Positions 11,659 through 21,579 are shown, numbered from the stretch's first letter. The stretch: DNA of 64,000 nucleotides from Rhodothalassium salexigens DSM 2132 (GCF_004341375.1 NZ_SLXO01000009.1:123888-187887); one strand, 5' to 3'. Notes: a model not told the origin generated them from the letters alone. Made by a program: numbers and translations.

Positions 11659-13080
11659 TCAATCGTTCGCACGACCGTCGGTCACGCCGAAGCCATAGTG
11701 CTTCCACTTAACGCGCCGGTAATTATAGGTCGGATCGTAATATTCCACGTTCAGTTCCATCTCGCGCGCGTTCAACAGCCCGACGGCCCGCAACAGCGCG
11801 AAAGCGGCGGCAAACTGGTCGCGCTCGGCCCGCACCAGTTCAACCCGGCTGTTGAGCAATTCCTGCTCGGCGTCGAGCACGTCGAGCGTGGTGCGCGAGC
11901 CCACAGCGGCTTCCTGGCGCACGCCTTCGAGGGCGATTTCGTTGGCGCTGACCTGGCTGGAGGTCGATTCGATGGACGCCCGCGCGGCGCGGAACTGTTC
12001 CCAGGCCGAGCGCACATCGGCATAAACCTGCCGGTTGGCTTCGGCGATCTGCATCAGCCGCTGGCTGCGGGTCTGCTTGGCGCGTCGGATTTCCGACGAC
12101 ACCGCGCCGCCCTGATAGAGCGGGATGTTGATCTGCGCCGAAGCGGCCAGCCGGTCGGTACTCTGGGTGAACGGACCGAACGCCCCCACGTTGCGCGACA
12201 CCGACCCGCGCAGGTCTATCTGCGGCAACAACTGGCCCTTGTTCTCTTCCACCTGGAATTTGGCGGCCTGTTCGTTGGCGCGCGCGGCCAGGATCGCCGG
12301 GTTCATCTCCGTGCCCATCTCCCGCGCGGTGTCCAGGTCGGCGGGCAGTTCGGGCAGGTCGGCCGGCTTGTCGAGCGTGCCGGGATAGTTGCCGACCACG
12401 CGCTCATAGGTGGCGCGGCTGGTTTCCAGCGTGCCCTGGGCCTGAATGCGCGCCGAGATTGCGCCGGCAAGCCGCGCCTCGGACTGCGCCACGTCGGTGC
12501 GGGTGATCTCGCCGACCCGGAACCGGTCCTGGCTGGCTTCCAATTGCCGGCGCAGCACCTTGACCTGATTGTCGTTGAGCGACAGCACCGCCTGGTCGCG
12601 GACCACGTCCATGAACACGGTGGCGGCTTCCTGGAGCACCTGCTGTTCGGTCTGCAACAACTGCGCGCGCCCGGCCTCGACCTCGGCCTCGGCGCGGCTA
12701 CGGGCGTTGAAGTTGGCAAAGCCGCGGAACACCGGCTGGTTGATCTGGCCGGAATAGGTCCGGTCGTCGGAGTTGATGATCGACGATTGCGGACTGCCCG
12801 GCTGCACGCTTTCGATGCGTGACTGACCGACGCTCATCTGGCCCGAGATGGTGGGGCGCCAGTTGGAGTTGGCGCGGGCCACGTTTTCGTCAACCGCGCG
12901 AAGCTGCGCCCGCTGCGCCTCGAGCGTGGGGTTGGAGGTATAGGCGGTCGCCAGCGCCTCGCGCAGCGTGACCGCCTGGGCCGGACCGGCCATCAGACCG
13001 GCAGTGGGCACCAGAACCGCTGCTGACCACAACAGACGGCGCAGGGGTTGTCGAATGAACGGCATTCGAGTGGATAGCAT
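11659..13080 (-). CDS. tolC: TolC-family outer membrane efflux channel
   Basis: This is an outer membrane channel for type I secretion and RND efflux. The chosen ATG at 13080 has GGGAG nine bases upstream and yields a normal signal peptide ending near AGPAQA, followed by VTLREALATAYTSNPTLEAQ, the hallmark start of the mature protein. Two repeated helical-barrel and beta-strand halves follow (for example YSGQINQPVFRGF and QINIPLYQGGAVSSEIRRAK). The length of 473 residues fits TolC. It is flanked by pcm and popZ as in many alphaproteobacteria. In-frame upstream codons back to 13158 lack a ribosome site. Confidence 0.94.
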   Translation of the reverse strand: MLSTRMPFIRQPLRRLLWSAAVLVPTAGLMAGPAQAVTLREALATAYTSNPTLEAQRAQLRAVDENVARANSNWRPTISGQMSVGQSRIESVQPGSPQSSIINSDDRTYSGQINQPVFRGFANFNARSRAEAEVEAGRAQLLQTEQQVLQEAATVFMDVVRDQAVLSLNDNQVKVLRRQLEASQDRFRVGEITRTDVAQSEARLAGAISARIQAQGTLETSRATYERVVGNYPGTLDKPADLPELPADLDTAREMGTEMNPAILAARANEQAAKFQVEENKGQLLPQIDLRGSVSRNVGAFGPFTQSTDRLAASAQINIPLYQGGAVSSEIRRAKQTRSQRLMQIAEANRQVYADVRSAWEQFRAARASIESTSSQVSANEIALEGVRQEAAVGSRTTLDVLDAEQELLNSRVELVRAERDQFAAAFALLRAVGLLNAREMELNVEYYDPTYNYRRVKWKHYGFGVTDGRAND

Positions 13081-13341
13081 TTCGGGTCGCTCCCTGTCGT
13101 AACGCATATTTATTTGCTGCGAGGGAGCCACGAGACCGGGTGATCGACAATGCACCAATCACACGACCGCACCGCGCCGGTGCAGCTTACCCCCACAAAC
13201 ACTGTTTTCAACAGCCAGACCAAGATGACACGCGCGGCCTGCGGCTGTCTAACACTCATACGCTTCTATCAAGCAAGCAAAACAACACGGGCAATGCCTG
13301 CGCGTTCCGGCCGCGCGAGCGCTGCCAAAGCCCTTTTGCAA

Positions 13342-13995
13342 TCAAAATTCGAACGCCGGCGCCGCCTCGAACCCAGGCAGAACCGGCGTGTAGGCGTCGA
13401 ACAGGTCGCGCCCGCCCCAGACCCGGTCGGTCTTGCGCACGATGTGGGCGCGGCTGGTCCCTTTATGCTTGCGCACGCAGACCAGACGTCCGCCATCGGC
13501 CAATTGGGCAATCAGCCCGCCGGGGTCGACCTCCACCGCACCGTTGAGGAAAATCACGTCGAATGGCGCCTGGTCGGGCGCACCGTGGGGCAAAGATGCC
13601 TGGATCACCGCCGCATTGTCCACGCCCAAAGCCGCCAGCTTGCTTTCCGCCGACTTGGCCAGATCGGGGTCGCTTTCCACCGCCAGCACCGATTCCGCCA
13701 GCCGCGCCAGAACCGCCGTCGAATAGCCGGTGCCGCAGCCCACGTCGAGCACGGTGTCGCCGCTCCCGATGCCGGCTTCGAGCGCCAGACGCGCGAACAC
13801 CATCGGCTCCATCAGATAGCGATCGGTGGCGATCGGCAGGTCTTCGTCCACATAGGCGACGCCGCGATAGGCGGCGGGGACGAATTTTTCGCGCGGGATG
13901 GCCTTGATCGCGTCCAGCGTGCGATCGTCATTGACCCGATTGACCTTCAATTGTCCGGCGATCATGGCCAAACGGTGGGCGTCGGATGCAGTCAT
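13342..13995 (-). CDS. pcm: Protein-L-isoaspartate O-methyltransferase family protein
   Basis: This family methylates isoaspartyl residues of damaged proteins so that they can be repaired. The 217 residues show the SAM-binding glycine motif VLDVGCGTGYSTAVLA, an acidic residue at the end of strand two (AVESD) and the family N-terminus MIAGQLKVNRVNDDRTLDAI. It belongs to the short alphaproteobacterial group found upstream of tolC, whose repair activity has not always been shown, so the name describes the family. It diverges from the formaldehyde oxidation operon; the roughly 170 bp between the two starts hold both promoters. Confidence 0.9.
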   Translation of the reverse strand: MTASDAHRLAMIAGQLKVNRVNDDRTLDAIKAIPREKFVPAAYRGVAYVDEDLPIATDRYLMEPMVFARLALEAGIGSGDTVLDVGCGTGYSTAVLARLAESVLAVESDPDLAKSAESKLAALGVDNAAVIQASLPHGAPDQAPFDVIFLNGAVEVDPGGLIAQLADGGRLVCVRKHKGTSRAHIVRKTDRVWGGRDLFDAYTPVLPGFEAAPAFEF

Positions 13996-14168
13996 CGGAT
14001 TACGCCTTCAACAGGGGGCGGTGCGCGCTCGATTGCGCCCTTATAGGCAAGCGAGCCGCGCGGTGCAACGCCTGCCTGCGCGACCGACCGTCTAGGCAAA
14101 GCCGGTCACACATGCCACATGAGCGGTTCGACCGTCCCGATCCGCAACAAGACAAAGGGCAAAAGGCG

Positions 14169-15278
14169 ATGGATGTCAAAGCCGCAATCGCGTTCGAGGC
14201 CGGCCAGCCGTTGGTGGTCGACCAGGTGCAACTGGACGGCCCCAAGGCCGGCGAGGTGCTGGTGGAGATCAAGGCCACCGGCATCTGTCACACCGACCAA
14301 TACACCCTGTCGGGCGCCGACCCCGAGGGCCTGTTCCCGGCGATCCTGGGCCATGAGGGCGCGGGCGTCGTGGTCGACACCGGGCCCGGGGTGACCAGCG
14401 TCGAACCCGGCGACCATGTGATCCCGCTTTACACGCCCGAATGCCGGGAATGCGACTACTGCCTGAACCCGAAGACCAATCTGTGCCAGTCGATCCGCGC
14501 CACCCAGGGCCAGGGGCTGATGCCCGACGGCACCTCGCGATTTTCCTACAAGGGCCGGCCGATCCACCACTATATGGGCACGTCGACCTTCGCCAATTAC
14601 ACCGTGCTGCCCGAAATTGCGGTCGCCAAGGTGCGCAAGGACGCGCCGTTCGACAAGATCTGCTACATCGGCTGCGGCGTCACCACCGGCGTCGGCGCGG
14701 TGATGTTCACCGCCAAGGTGGAGCCCAACAGCCGCTGCGTGGTGTTCGGCCTGGGCGGCATCGGGCTCAACGTGATCCAGGCGCTGCGCATGGTGGGCGC
14801 ACGCCAGATCGTCGGCGTCGATCTCAACCCCAACAAGCGCGCCATGGCCGAACGCTTCGGCATGACCGATTTCGTCAACCCCGCCGAGGTCGAGGGCGAC
14901 CTGGTCGGCCATCTGGTCGAATTGACCCATGGCGGCGCCGACTATTCGTTCGAGTGCATCGGCAAGGTGGAGACCATGCGCCAGGCGCTCGAATGCGCGC
15001 ACAAGGGCTGGGGCGAAAGCGTCATCATCGGCGTCGCCGGCGCCGGCGAGGAAATCGCCACCCGGCCGTTCCAACTGGTCACCGGGCGGACCTGGAAGGG
15101 CTCGGCGTTCGGCGGCGCGCGCGGCCGCACCGACGTGCCCAAGATCGTCGACCTTTATATGGAAGGCCGGCTGCACATCGACGAGATGATCACCCGGACC
15201 CTGGCGCTCGACGACATCAACGAGGGCTTCGAGTTGATGCGCCGGGGCGAAGGCATTCGCAGCGTGGTGACATTCTGA
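14169..15278 (+). CDS. S-(hydroxymethyl)glutathione dehydrogenase (class III alcohol dehydrogenase)
   Basis: This enzyme oxidises S-hydroxymethylglutathione, formed from formaldehyde and glutathione, to S-formylglutathione with NAD+. The 369 residues contain the catalytic-zinc segment GICHTDQYT, the GHEGAG motif, the four-Cys structural zinc loop (CRECDYCLNPKTNLC) and the Rossmann motif GLGGIGLN. The ATG at 14169 gives the canonical N-terminus MDVKAAIAFEAGQPL and has an AAAGG-type ribosome site. Its stop overlaps the next start by one base (TGATG), so the two genes form a translationally coupled pair for the two successive steps of formaldehyde removal. Confidence 0.96.
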   Translation: MDVKAAIAFEAGQPLVVDQVQLDGPKAGEVLVEIKATGICHTDQYTLSGADPEGLFPAILGHEGAGVVVDTGPGVTSVEPGDHVIPLYTPECRECDYCLNPKTNLCQSIRATQGQGLMPDGTSRFSYKGRPIHHYMGTSTFANYTVLPEIAVAKVRKDAPFDKICYIGCGVTTGVGAVMFTAKVEPNSRCVVFGLGGIGLNVIQALRMVGARQIVGVDLNPNKRAMAERFGMTDFVNPAEVEGDLVGHLVELTHGGADYSFECIGKVETMRQALECAHKGWGESVIIGVAGAGEEIATRPFQLVTGRTWKGSAFGGARGRTDVPKIVDLYMEGRLHIDEMITRTLALDDINEGFELMRRGEGIRSVVTF

Positions 15279-16126
15279 TGGCCCTGACCCAGATTGCCGC
15301 AGCCAAATGCTTCGGCGGCCAGCAATTGGTCTGTGAGCATGACAGCGACGCCTGCGGCGTGACCATGCGCTTCGGGCTCTATCTGCCGCCCCAGGCCGAG
15401 CATGGCCCGTGCCCGGCGATCACCTGGCTGTCGGGGCTGACCTGCACCGAGCAGAACTTCATCACCAAGGCCGGCGCGCAACGCGCGGCGGCCGAGTTGG
15501 GGGTGATCCTGGTCGCGCCCGACACCAGCCCGCGCGGGCCGAACGTCGCCGACGCACCCGACGGCGCCTACGACCTGGGGCTCGGCGCCGGCTTCTATGT
15601 GAACGCCACCGCCCAGCCCTATGCCGCGCACTATCATATGGAGCGCTATGTGGCCGAAGAACTGCCCATGGTGCTGGCCGCCCACTTCCCCCTAGACCGC
15701 CGACGCCACGGGCTGTCGGGCCATTCCATGGGCGGCCACGGCGCGCTGACCCTGCACCTGAAGTATCCCGACATCTTCCGATCGGTGTCGGCGTTCGCGC
15801 CGATCGTGGCGCCGGCGCAGGTGCCGTGGGGGCAGAAGGCGTTCAGCGCCTATCTGGGCCGCGACCCCGAGGTTTGGGCCGACCACGACGCCACCGCCCT
15901 GGTGACCCGCCAGCCCACCGACGCGGCGATCCTGATCGACCAGGGCAGCGACGACCCGTTCCTGACCGAGCAATTGCGCCCCGACCTGTTCGCCGCGGCG
16001 TGCGAGGCGGCGGGCCAGTCGCTGACCCTGCGCCACCAGCCGGGCTACGACCATTCCTACTATTTCGTCGCCAGCTTCATCGACGACCATCTGCGCCACC
16101 ATCTGGCGGCCTGGCAGCGGCGATAA
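15278..16126 (+). CDS. fghA: S-formylglutathione hydrolase
   Basis: This enzyme hydrolyses S-formylglutathione to formate and glutathione, the second step of glutathione-dependent formaldehyde oxidation. It is an alpha/beta-hydrolase of 282 residues with the nucleophile elbow GHSMGGHGAL, family motifs LSGLTCTEQNF and AAHYHMERY, and the catalytic His in GYDHSYYF. The start is fixed by the overlap with the stop of the dehydrogenase. A long perfect hairpin follows the stop. Confidence 0.96.
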   Translation: MALTQIAAAKCFGGQQLVCEHDSDACGVTMRFGLYLPPQAEHGPCPAITWLSGLTCTEQNFITKAGAQRAAAELGVILVAPDTSPRGPNVADAPDGAYDLGLGAGFYVNATAQPYAAHYHMERYVAEELPMVLAAHFPLDRRRHGLSGHSMGGHGALTLHLKYPDIFRSVSAFAPIVAPAQVPWGQKAFSAYLGRDPEVWADHDATALVTRQPTDAAILIDQGSDDPFLTEQLRPDLFAAACEAAGQSLTLRHQPGYDHSYYFVASFIDDHLRHHLAAWQRR

Positions 16127-16130
16127 CCGA

Positions 16131-16168
16131 CGCTTGGGCCAGGCGGTGCGACCCGCCTGGCCCAAGCG
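16131..16168. terminator. Bidirectional hairpin between fghA and the first receptor gene
   Basis: A perfect 16-bp stem (CGCTTGGGCCAGGCGG at 16131-16146, complement at 16153-16168) with a 6-base loop lies between two convergent genes. There is no T run, so it may end transcription with Rho or simply protect 3' ends. Confidence 0.75.
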
Positions 16169-16195
16169 CAACGAGCCGGCCCGCGACCGGTCTCC

Positions 16196-18808
16196 CTAGA
16201 AGTCGTAGCGCAGGCCCAACCAGACGGTGCGGCCTTCCTGATAGCCGGTGAACGAGCCGAACGAGGTCTGCGGTTTGATGTTGAACAGATTGCCGATGCG
16301 CGCCTGAATGCCCACATCGTGGCGCCCGGCCAGCGTCAGCGTGTAGGTCAGGTTCAGGTCGACCCGCACCGAGGCATCGCGCTCGGCGAGTTCATAGACG
16401 CGGTAGCGTACCCCGTCCACTTCCGTGGAGCGCCGGGCGTCGCGCGCGATGGTCTGCGAGCCCACATAGGACAGCCACAAGGCGCTTTCCAGCCGCTCGC
16501 CGAACCAATGCGATTGCAGGCCCACATTGGCGGTCACCGGGTCGGCATAATTGGCCCGGTTGAAGCGGTCCTGCAATTGCGCCAGGGTCAGCAACTCGCC
16601 CTCGAAGAACACCGGCGTGGTCTGGAAGTCCTCGGGGTCGAGGGTGTCGAAGGCCGAGCCCAGTTCGGCGGAATTGTTGCGCGTCTTGCTCCAGTTGGCG
16701 TTCATGGTCAGGGTGTGGTTGCGCCACGACCCGGCCCATTCCGCCGACAGCCCCAAAAACCGCGTCTCACCCCGGTTGGTGGCCTGCTGCCACATGTCGA
16801 AGCTGGTGCCGCCGTCGGGGTCGGTGATGATCTCGTAATCGCGCGGCGCCGAGACGATCTGGTCGTCATACCAACGCCGGACCGCCTTGAGGCGCCCCAG
16901 CCCGCCGAACAGCGGGAAGTTGAACGCGCCGGTCACCTCGTCGCTATAGGGGGTGTCGAGCCCCGCACCGCGAAAATCGGTGGTGTTGAGCACCCGATAC
17001 AAGGACCAATCGTCGGGGCTGAACACCAATTGGCCGTTCTCTTCGCGGCCGGCGCGGGTGTAGATCTCGGTGTTGGGATTGGCCGCGCGCACCGCATAGC
17101 CGATGAAATTGCCCTCATAGTAGCGGTTGAGACCGGTGGTCAGGCTGACCTCGTCGGTGATCGACCAGGCCGCACTCAGGCGCGGCGCGATATTGTGGTT
17201 GCCCAGAAAATCCTCGTAGGAATAGCGCAGACCCGCGCGCACCTCGACCGGCCCGAACTCTTGGCGCTGTTCGATCCAGGCCGATTGGCGGAACACATCA
17301 ATGTCGGCCTCGAAGGCGGCGTTGACATTGTAGCGGGTCAGGCCGATCTCGCCGTCGATGCACGCCGGGTCGTTGGGGTCGGCGCACACCGTGGCCGGAT
17401 TGAAGGCGCCGCGGCTGTAGCTGAGCGATGTCTCGGGCCGCGCCTTGTAGGCCGAGATATAGAGCGTTTCGATGCCGGCGGTGAAGGTGCCGCCGAACGC
17501 CGGCCGGCTCATGTCGGCGAGCAGGCTCCAATCCTTCTGGATCTGGTCGATGTCGCCGAAACCACCGGTCGAACAGCTCGACAAGGTGCAAAAGTCGATA
17601 CTCGGCGCGGTCGAATCCCAACTGAACGAATTGGTCGGCGCGGTGCGGCCCATATTGGCGCGCACGAACGAGGTCTGCACGTGCCAGTCGGTGCGCCCGG
17701 ACACCCCGTCCAGCTCCAGCTTCGAGGTCAGTCCGCCGCCCTTGGTGACCACCATGTCGTCGGCCATGTTGTCGCGGGTGAACTCCTGTTCATAAGGGCT
17801 GTAGATCACCGTCGCGGCGAGCTTCAGGTCGGGCGAGATGTCATAGGCGCCCTTGACCAGAAACTGGTCCGACCGGGACTGGTTTTGCCGACTGGCGCCG
17901 TTGAAGTAGAAGTCGGCGTAGCGATAGCGCACGTCCGAGCGGTTGGTGGAAAAGGCGGTCAGCAGCGCAAAATCCTCGGTGACCGGGATGTCGAGCGTGC
18001 CTTCGACCCGCCAGCGATTGAAATTGGGCGTCGGGTCGAAGGCATCCTCGCCGGCGTCTTTGTTGCGAATGTATTTGACCAAGCTATCGTTCTGATACTC
18101 GACCGTGGCGCTGGCGCCCCACTCGCCCGACGGATCGCGCAATTTGGCCTCGACCACGCCGCCCGAGAAATCGCCATAGCGGGCCGAGACATTGCTGTCG
18201 CGCACCTCCAGGCTCTCGATCAGTTCGGGGCTCAGAAAGATCGTCTGGCCACGCGCGCCGGCGGTGCTGTCGGCGGCGGCGGGGTTGTTCTCGGTGATGT
18301 CGAAGATGTTGTTCACGCCGACGCCGTCGAGGCGGAAATTATTGCTGTCGATCAGGCCGCCCGAAATCGAGATCTCGGACGGGCGCAGGTCCTGGATGTT
18401 CTCGGGGTCGGCCGAGCGGTCGCCCACGTCGAAGCGCACATTGGGCAGGAAGCGCAGAAGCTGGTTGGCGTCGCCGAGGCCGGGGTCGAACGCTTCGATG
18501 GCGTCCTTGCCGATCACCGCCGCGCCGCTGTCCAGCGGGTCGGGATTGCCATAGGCCGGCAGCGGCGCCAGGTGGTCGACCACGTCCACCGTGCCCAGAT
18601 CCACCGAGTCCGAGCGATCATCGACCGCCGCGTCTGCCGCCCCCCCCTTAGCGCCCTTCGGCCGCGTTTGCCGCTCCCCCTTTTGGTCTTTTCCGATCGC
18701 CTCGGCGCCCGACTGCTTGCCCGCCGGCTCACCCGCCGCCTGTACTGCCGCATAAGCCGGCGACGCCGCCAAAACCACCATCATGGACAGGGTAGAAACT
18801 ACCGTCAT
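16196..18808 (-). CDS. TonB-dependent outer membrane receptor, tandem paralogue 1
   Basis: This is an outer membrane ligand-gated transporter of 870 residues, energised by TonB. A signal peptide (MTVVSTLSMMVVLAASPAYA) is followed by a low-complexity stretch, a plug domain (LLRFLPNVRF, RDSNVSARYGDFSGGVVEAK), a 22-strand barrel and a terminal aromatic residue (LGLRYDF). The ATG at 18808 has AAGGGGG five bases upstream. It is closely related to the next gene: the upstream region and the first part of the plug are almost identical, including a 176-bp block with one difference. No classical TonB box is obvious. The substrate is unknown. A predicted 17-bp operator lies 46 bp upstream of the start. 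Confidence 0.9.
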   Translation of the reverse strand: MTVVSTLSMMVVLAASPAYAAVQAAGEPAGKQSGAEAIGKDQKGERQTRPKGAKGGAADAAVDDRSDSVDLGTVDVVDHLAPLPAYGNPDPLDSGAAVIGKDAIEAFDPGLGDANQLLRFLPNVRFDVGDRSADPENIQDLRPSEISISGGLIDSNNFRLDGVGVNNIFDITENNPAAADSTAGARGQTIFLSPELIESLEVRDSNVSARYGDFSGGVVEAKLRDPSGEWGASATVEYQNDSLVKYIRNKDAGEDAFDPTPNFNRWRVEGTLDIPVTEDFALLTAFSTNRSDVRYRYADFYFNGASRQNQSRSDQFLVKGAYDISPDLKLAATVIYSPYEQEFTRDNMADDMVVTKGGGLTSKLELDGVSGRTDWHVQTSFVRANMGRTAPTNSFSWDSTAPSIDFCTLSSCSTGGFGDIDQIQKDWSLLADMSRPAFGGTFTAGIETLYISAYKARPETSLSYSRGAFNPATVCADPNDPACIDGEIGLTRYNVNAAFEADIDVFRQSAWIEQRQEFGPVEVRAGLRYSYEDFLGNHNIAPRLSAAWSITDEVSLTTGLNRYYEGNFIGYAVRAANPNTEIYTRAGREENGQLVFSPDDWSLYRVLNTTDFRGAGLDTPYSDEVTGAFNFPLFGGLGRLKAVRRWYDDQIVSAPRDYEIITDPDGGTSFDMWQQATNRGETRFLGLSAEWAGSWRNHTLTMNANWSKTRNNSAELGSAFDTLDPEDFQTTPVFFEGELLTLAQLQDRFNRANYADPVTANVGLQSHWFGERLESALWLSYVGSQTIARDARRSTEVDGVRYRVYELAERDASVRVDLNLTYTLTLAGRHDVGIQARIGNLFNIKPQTSFGSFTGYQEGRTVWLGLRYDF
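18431..18606. repeat. 176-bp near-identical block, copy 1
   Basis: This part of the plug-coding region of the first receptor matches 21214-21389 in the second receptor with one difference read by eye (G at about 18457 versus A). The flanks are much more diverged. Confidence 0.9.
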
Positions 18809-18845
18809 CGAAACCCCCTTGGTTACCAAATTCTTCTCGCTGATA

Positions 18846-18862
18846 ATGAAAGTCACTCGCAC
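18846..18862. promoter_or_regulatory. Predicted operator site A upstream of receptor 1
   Basis: ATGAAAGTCACTCGCAC matches one complete half and part of the other half of the palindrome GTGCNAGTCACTYGCAM found at four places in the window. Its centre lies 46 bp upstream of the receptor start, exactly as in the paralogous gene. Confidence 0.55.
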
Positions 18863-18975
18863 TTACAACAAAACAGGGCGAGCATGCCCGGCGTACTCCA
18901 ATCAACCCTGCCGCGCACCGGTGCAATGAATCGCGAAACCGAGGCAATGCGTGAAGATGGGCCGCTCCGCCCGCG

Positions 18976-21579
18976 TCAGAAGTCGTAGCTAACACCGAGC
19001 CAGACGCTGCGGCCCTCTTGATACGCGCGGTTCAGAAGCACATTGGTTTGCGGTTTGATGTTGAACAGATTGCCGATGCGCGCCTCGACCCCCACATCAT
19101 GGGCGCCAGCGATGGTCAGCGTGTAGGTGAGGTTCAGGTCGACCCGTACCGACGCATCGCGCCGGGCCACCTCGAAAATGCGATAGCGCGTGCCATCCAC
19201 CTCGATCCGGTCGTATGTCTGTTCGAGAATTTGCTGCGAGCCCACATAAGACAGCCACAAGGCACTTTCCAACCGCTCGGCGAACCAGTGGGATTGCAGG
19301 CCGATGTTCGCGGTCACCGGGTCAGCATAGTTCTGGCGACCGAAACGCTGTTTCAGTACCGGCACAGAGACGATATCGCCCTCGAAATAGACCAATGTCT
19401 GCTGCAACGCCTCGGGGTCCAACTCCTCGAACGGCGTGCCTAATTCCGCAGCGTTGTTTCGGGTTTGGGACCAATTGGCGTTCATGGTCAGGGTGTGATT
19501 GCGCCACGATCCTGCCCATTCCGCCGACAGGCCCAGAAAACGCGTCTCCCCGGCATTGGTGGCATAAACCGTCTGACGCAGGAAGGTGGAGCCATCGAGA
19601 TTGGTGTCCTCGACGAACTCTCGGGGGGTACCGGTAATCTGGTCCTGATACCAACGCCTGACCGCCTTGAGCCGCCCCACCCCGCCGAGCAACGGAAAGT
19701 TGAAGGCGCCGGTCACCTCGTCGCTGTAGGGGGTTCGCAGATCCTCGGTTTGGCGGAACCCTAAAAAGCCGATCGGGAAGGTCAATTCCCAATCGTCTGG
19801 GCTGAACGCGAGGCTGTCGCCGTCGACGCGCGGGCTACGCCCGAACAAGCCACTATCGGGGTGCTCAGCACGCACCGCATAGCCGATAAAATTGCCTTCA
19901 TAATAGCGGTTGAGACCGGTGGTCAGGCTGACCTCGTCGGTGATCGACCAAACGGCGCTCAAACGCGGTGCAATGTTGTGGTTGTCCAGAAAATCCTCAT
20001 AGGAGTAGCGCAAACCCGCGCGCACCTCGACCGGCCCGAACGCCTGACGCTGCTCGACCCAAGCGACCTGACGAAACACCTCCACATCCGCCTCGAAAGC
20101 CGGATTGATGGTGTATGTATCCAAGCCGATCTCGCCGTCGATGCACGCCGGGTCGTCCGCGTCCAAACAAACGGTGTTAGGATTGTAAGCACCGCCGCGA
20201 AAACTGAACGAATCCTCCCTGCGCGCCTTGAACGCCGAAGTGTAGAGCGTCTCGACGCCCGCGCTGAAGGTGCCGCCGAAAGCGGGACGGCTCATATCCG
20301 CCTGCAGGTTCCAGTCGCGCTGAGTCTGGTCGATATCGCCGAAGCCGCCTTGCAGACAGGTGTCGCTACCGCAGAAATCGATGCTCGGCGCGCGGGCATC
20401 CCATAAAAACGAGTTAAGCGGCGCCTCACGCCCCATGTCGGCACCCACATAAGACGCCTGGACCCGCCAATCGGTGCGACCGCTTCGCGCCGCCAGTTCA
20501 AGTTTAGACGTGATCCCGCCACCCTGGGTGGTGATGCGACTGAACGCCATATCGTTGCGAGTACTCTCTTGCTCATAGGGGCTATAGATCACCGTGCCCC
20601 GCAAGATCATGTCGGAACTGATCTCATAGCGCCCTTTGACCAAAAACTGGTCCGAACGCGACTGGTTGGTCTCGGCGGCACCGCCGAAATAGTCCTCATC
20701 ATAGTAGTATCGGACCCGTGCGCGGTTGGTGGAAAACGCCGTCAAAACCGAAAACCGCTCAGAAACCGGAATATCCAGCGTTCCCTCGACCCGCCAGCGG
20801 GTAAAAATCGGCGGCAAGGCAGCGCTCTCGCGGTCTACGTCGTCGTTGATCAGATAGTCGACCAGGGTCTCGTTCTGGAATTCGGCCGTGGCACTGGCGC
20901 CCCACTCGCCCGACGGATCGCGCAATCCCGCGTCGACCACCCCGCCAGTAAATTCTCCATAGCGGGCCGAAACGTTGCTGTCGCGCACCTCCAGGCTGTC
21001 GAGCAGACCAGGACTGAGAAACACGGTCTGTCCACGTGCCCCGATGGTCTGGTCGGTTTGGCCGGGAGTCGTGTTCGTAATGTCGAACACATTGTTCACG
21101 CCGATCCCGTCGAGGCGGAAATTGTTGTTGTAAATCTGACCGCCCGAAATCGAAATCTCGGACGGCCGCAAGTCCTGGATGTTGTCCGGATCGGCCGACC
21201 GGTCGTTGCGGTTGAAGCGCACATTGGGCAGGAAGCGCAAAAGCTGGTTGGCGTCGCCGAGGCCGGGGTCGAACGCTTCGATGGCGTCCTTGCCGATCAC
21301 CGCCGCGCCGCTGTCCAGCGGGTCGGGATTGCCATAGGCCGGCAGCGGCGCCAGGTGGTCGACCACGTCCACCGTGCCCAGATCCACCGCCGCCCCCCCG
21401 TCGGTCGCCTGCGAAGCCTGGGGCGACTGGTCGTCCGCCGGCCGCCCAGCCTCCGATTGCTCGCCGCCCTGCTGGGCCTCGGCCGCTGAAGCGCTGCCCG
21501 ACTGGGCGTTCGCCGGCTGTTGCGGCACCCCCGCGGCCGCCAACGCCACCAAAAGAGAAACAGAAGAAACCACGGTCAT
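18976..21579 (-). CDS. TonB-dependent outer membrane receptor, tandem paralogue 2
   Basis: This 867-residue receptor is paralogous to the gene immediately downstream. Signal peptide (starting MTVVSSVSLLVALAAAG), plug (LLRFLPNVRFNRNDRSADP; RDSNVSARYGEFTGGVVDAG) and barrel align throughout, and it ends in GVSYDF. The ATG at 21579 has the same ribosome site and surroundings (CAAGGGGGTTTCG) as its paralogue. It has slightly lower GC in the barrel region than the first copy, and the two differ most in predicted extracellular loops, suggesting related but distinct ligands. Each copy has its own promoter region with the shared operator, so they can be expressed independently. Confidence 0.9.
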   Translation of the reverse strand: MTVVSSVSLLVALAAAGVPQQPANAQSGSASAAEAQQGGEQSEAGRPADDQSPQASQATDGGAAVDLGTVDVVDHLAPLPAYGNPDPLDSGAAVIGKDAIEAFDPGLGDANQLLRFLPNVRFNRNDRSADPDNIQDLRPSEISISGGQIYNNNFRLDGIGVNNVFDITNTTPGQTDQTIGARGQTVFLSPGLLDSLEVRDSNVSARYGEFTGGVVDAGLRDPSGEWGASATAEFQNETLVDYLINDDVDRESAALPPIFTRWRVEGTLDIPVSERFSVLTAFSTNRARVRYYYDEDYFGGAAETNQSRSDQFLVKGRYEISSDMILRGTVIYSPYEQESTRNDMAFSRITTQGGGITSKLELAARSGRTDWRVQASYVGADMGREAPLNSFLWDARAPSIDFCGSDTCLQGGFGDIDQTQRDWNLQADMSRPAFGGTFSAGVETLYTSAFKARREDSFSFRGGAYNPNTVCLDADDPACIDGEIGLDTYTINPAFEADVEVFRQVAWVEQRQAFGPVEVRAGLRYSYEDFLDNHNIAPRLSAVWSITDEVSLTTGLNRYYEGNFIGYAVRAEHPDSGLFGRSPRVDGDSLAFSPDDWELTFPIGFLGFRQTEDLRTPYSDEVTGAFNFPLLGGVGRLKAVRRWYQDQITGTPREFVEDTNLDGSTFLRQTVYATNAGETRFLGLSAEWAGSWRNHTLTMNANWSQTRNNAAELGTPFEELDPEALQQTLVYFEGDIVSVPVLKQRFGRQNYADPVTANIGLQSHWFAERLESALWLSYVGSQQILEQTYDRIEVDGTRYRIFEVARRDASVRVDLNLTYTLTIAGAHDVGVEARIGNLFNIKPQTNVLLNRAYQEGRSVWLGVSYDF
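21214..21389. repeat. 176-bp near-identical block, copy 2
   Basis: This is the partner of 18431-18606 and encodes the segment around VDVVDHLAPLPAYGNPDPLD and the following plug residues. Confidence 0.9.

Noticed and set aside
16319..18988. An 889-codon open frame antisense to receptor 1
   Set aside because: The receptor on the minus strand has signal peptide, plug and barrel; the plus-strand frame has no ribosome site or domain.
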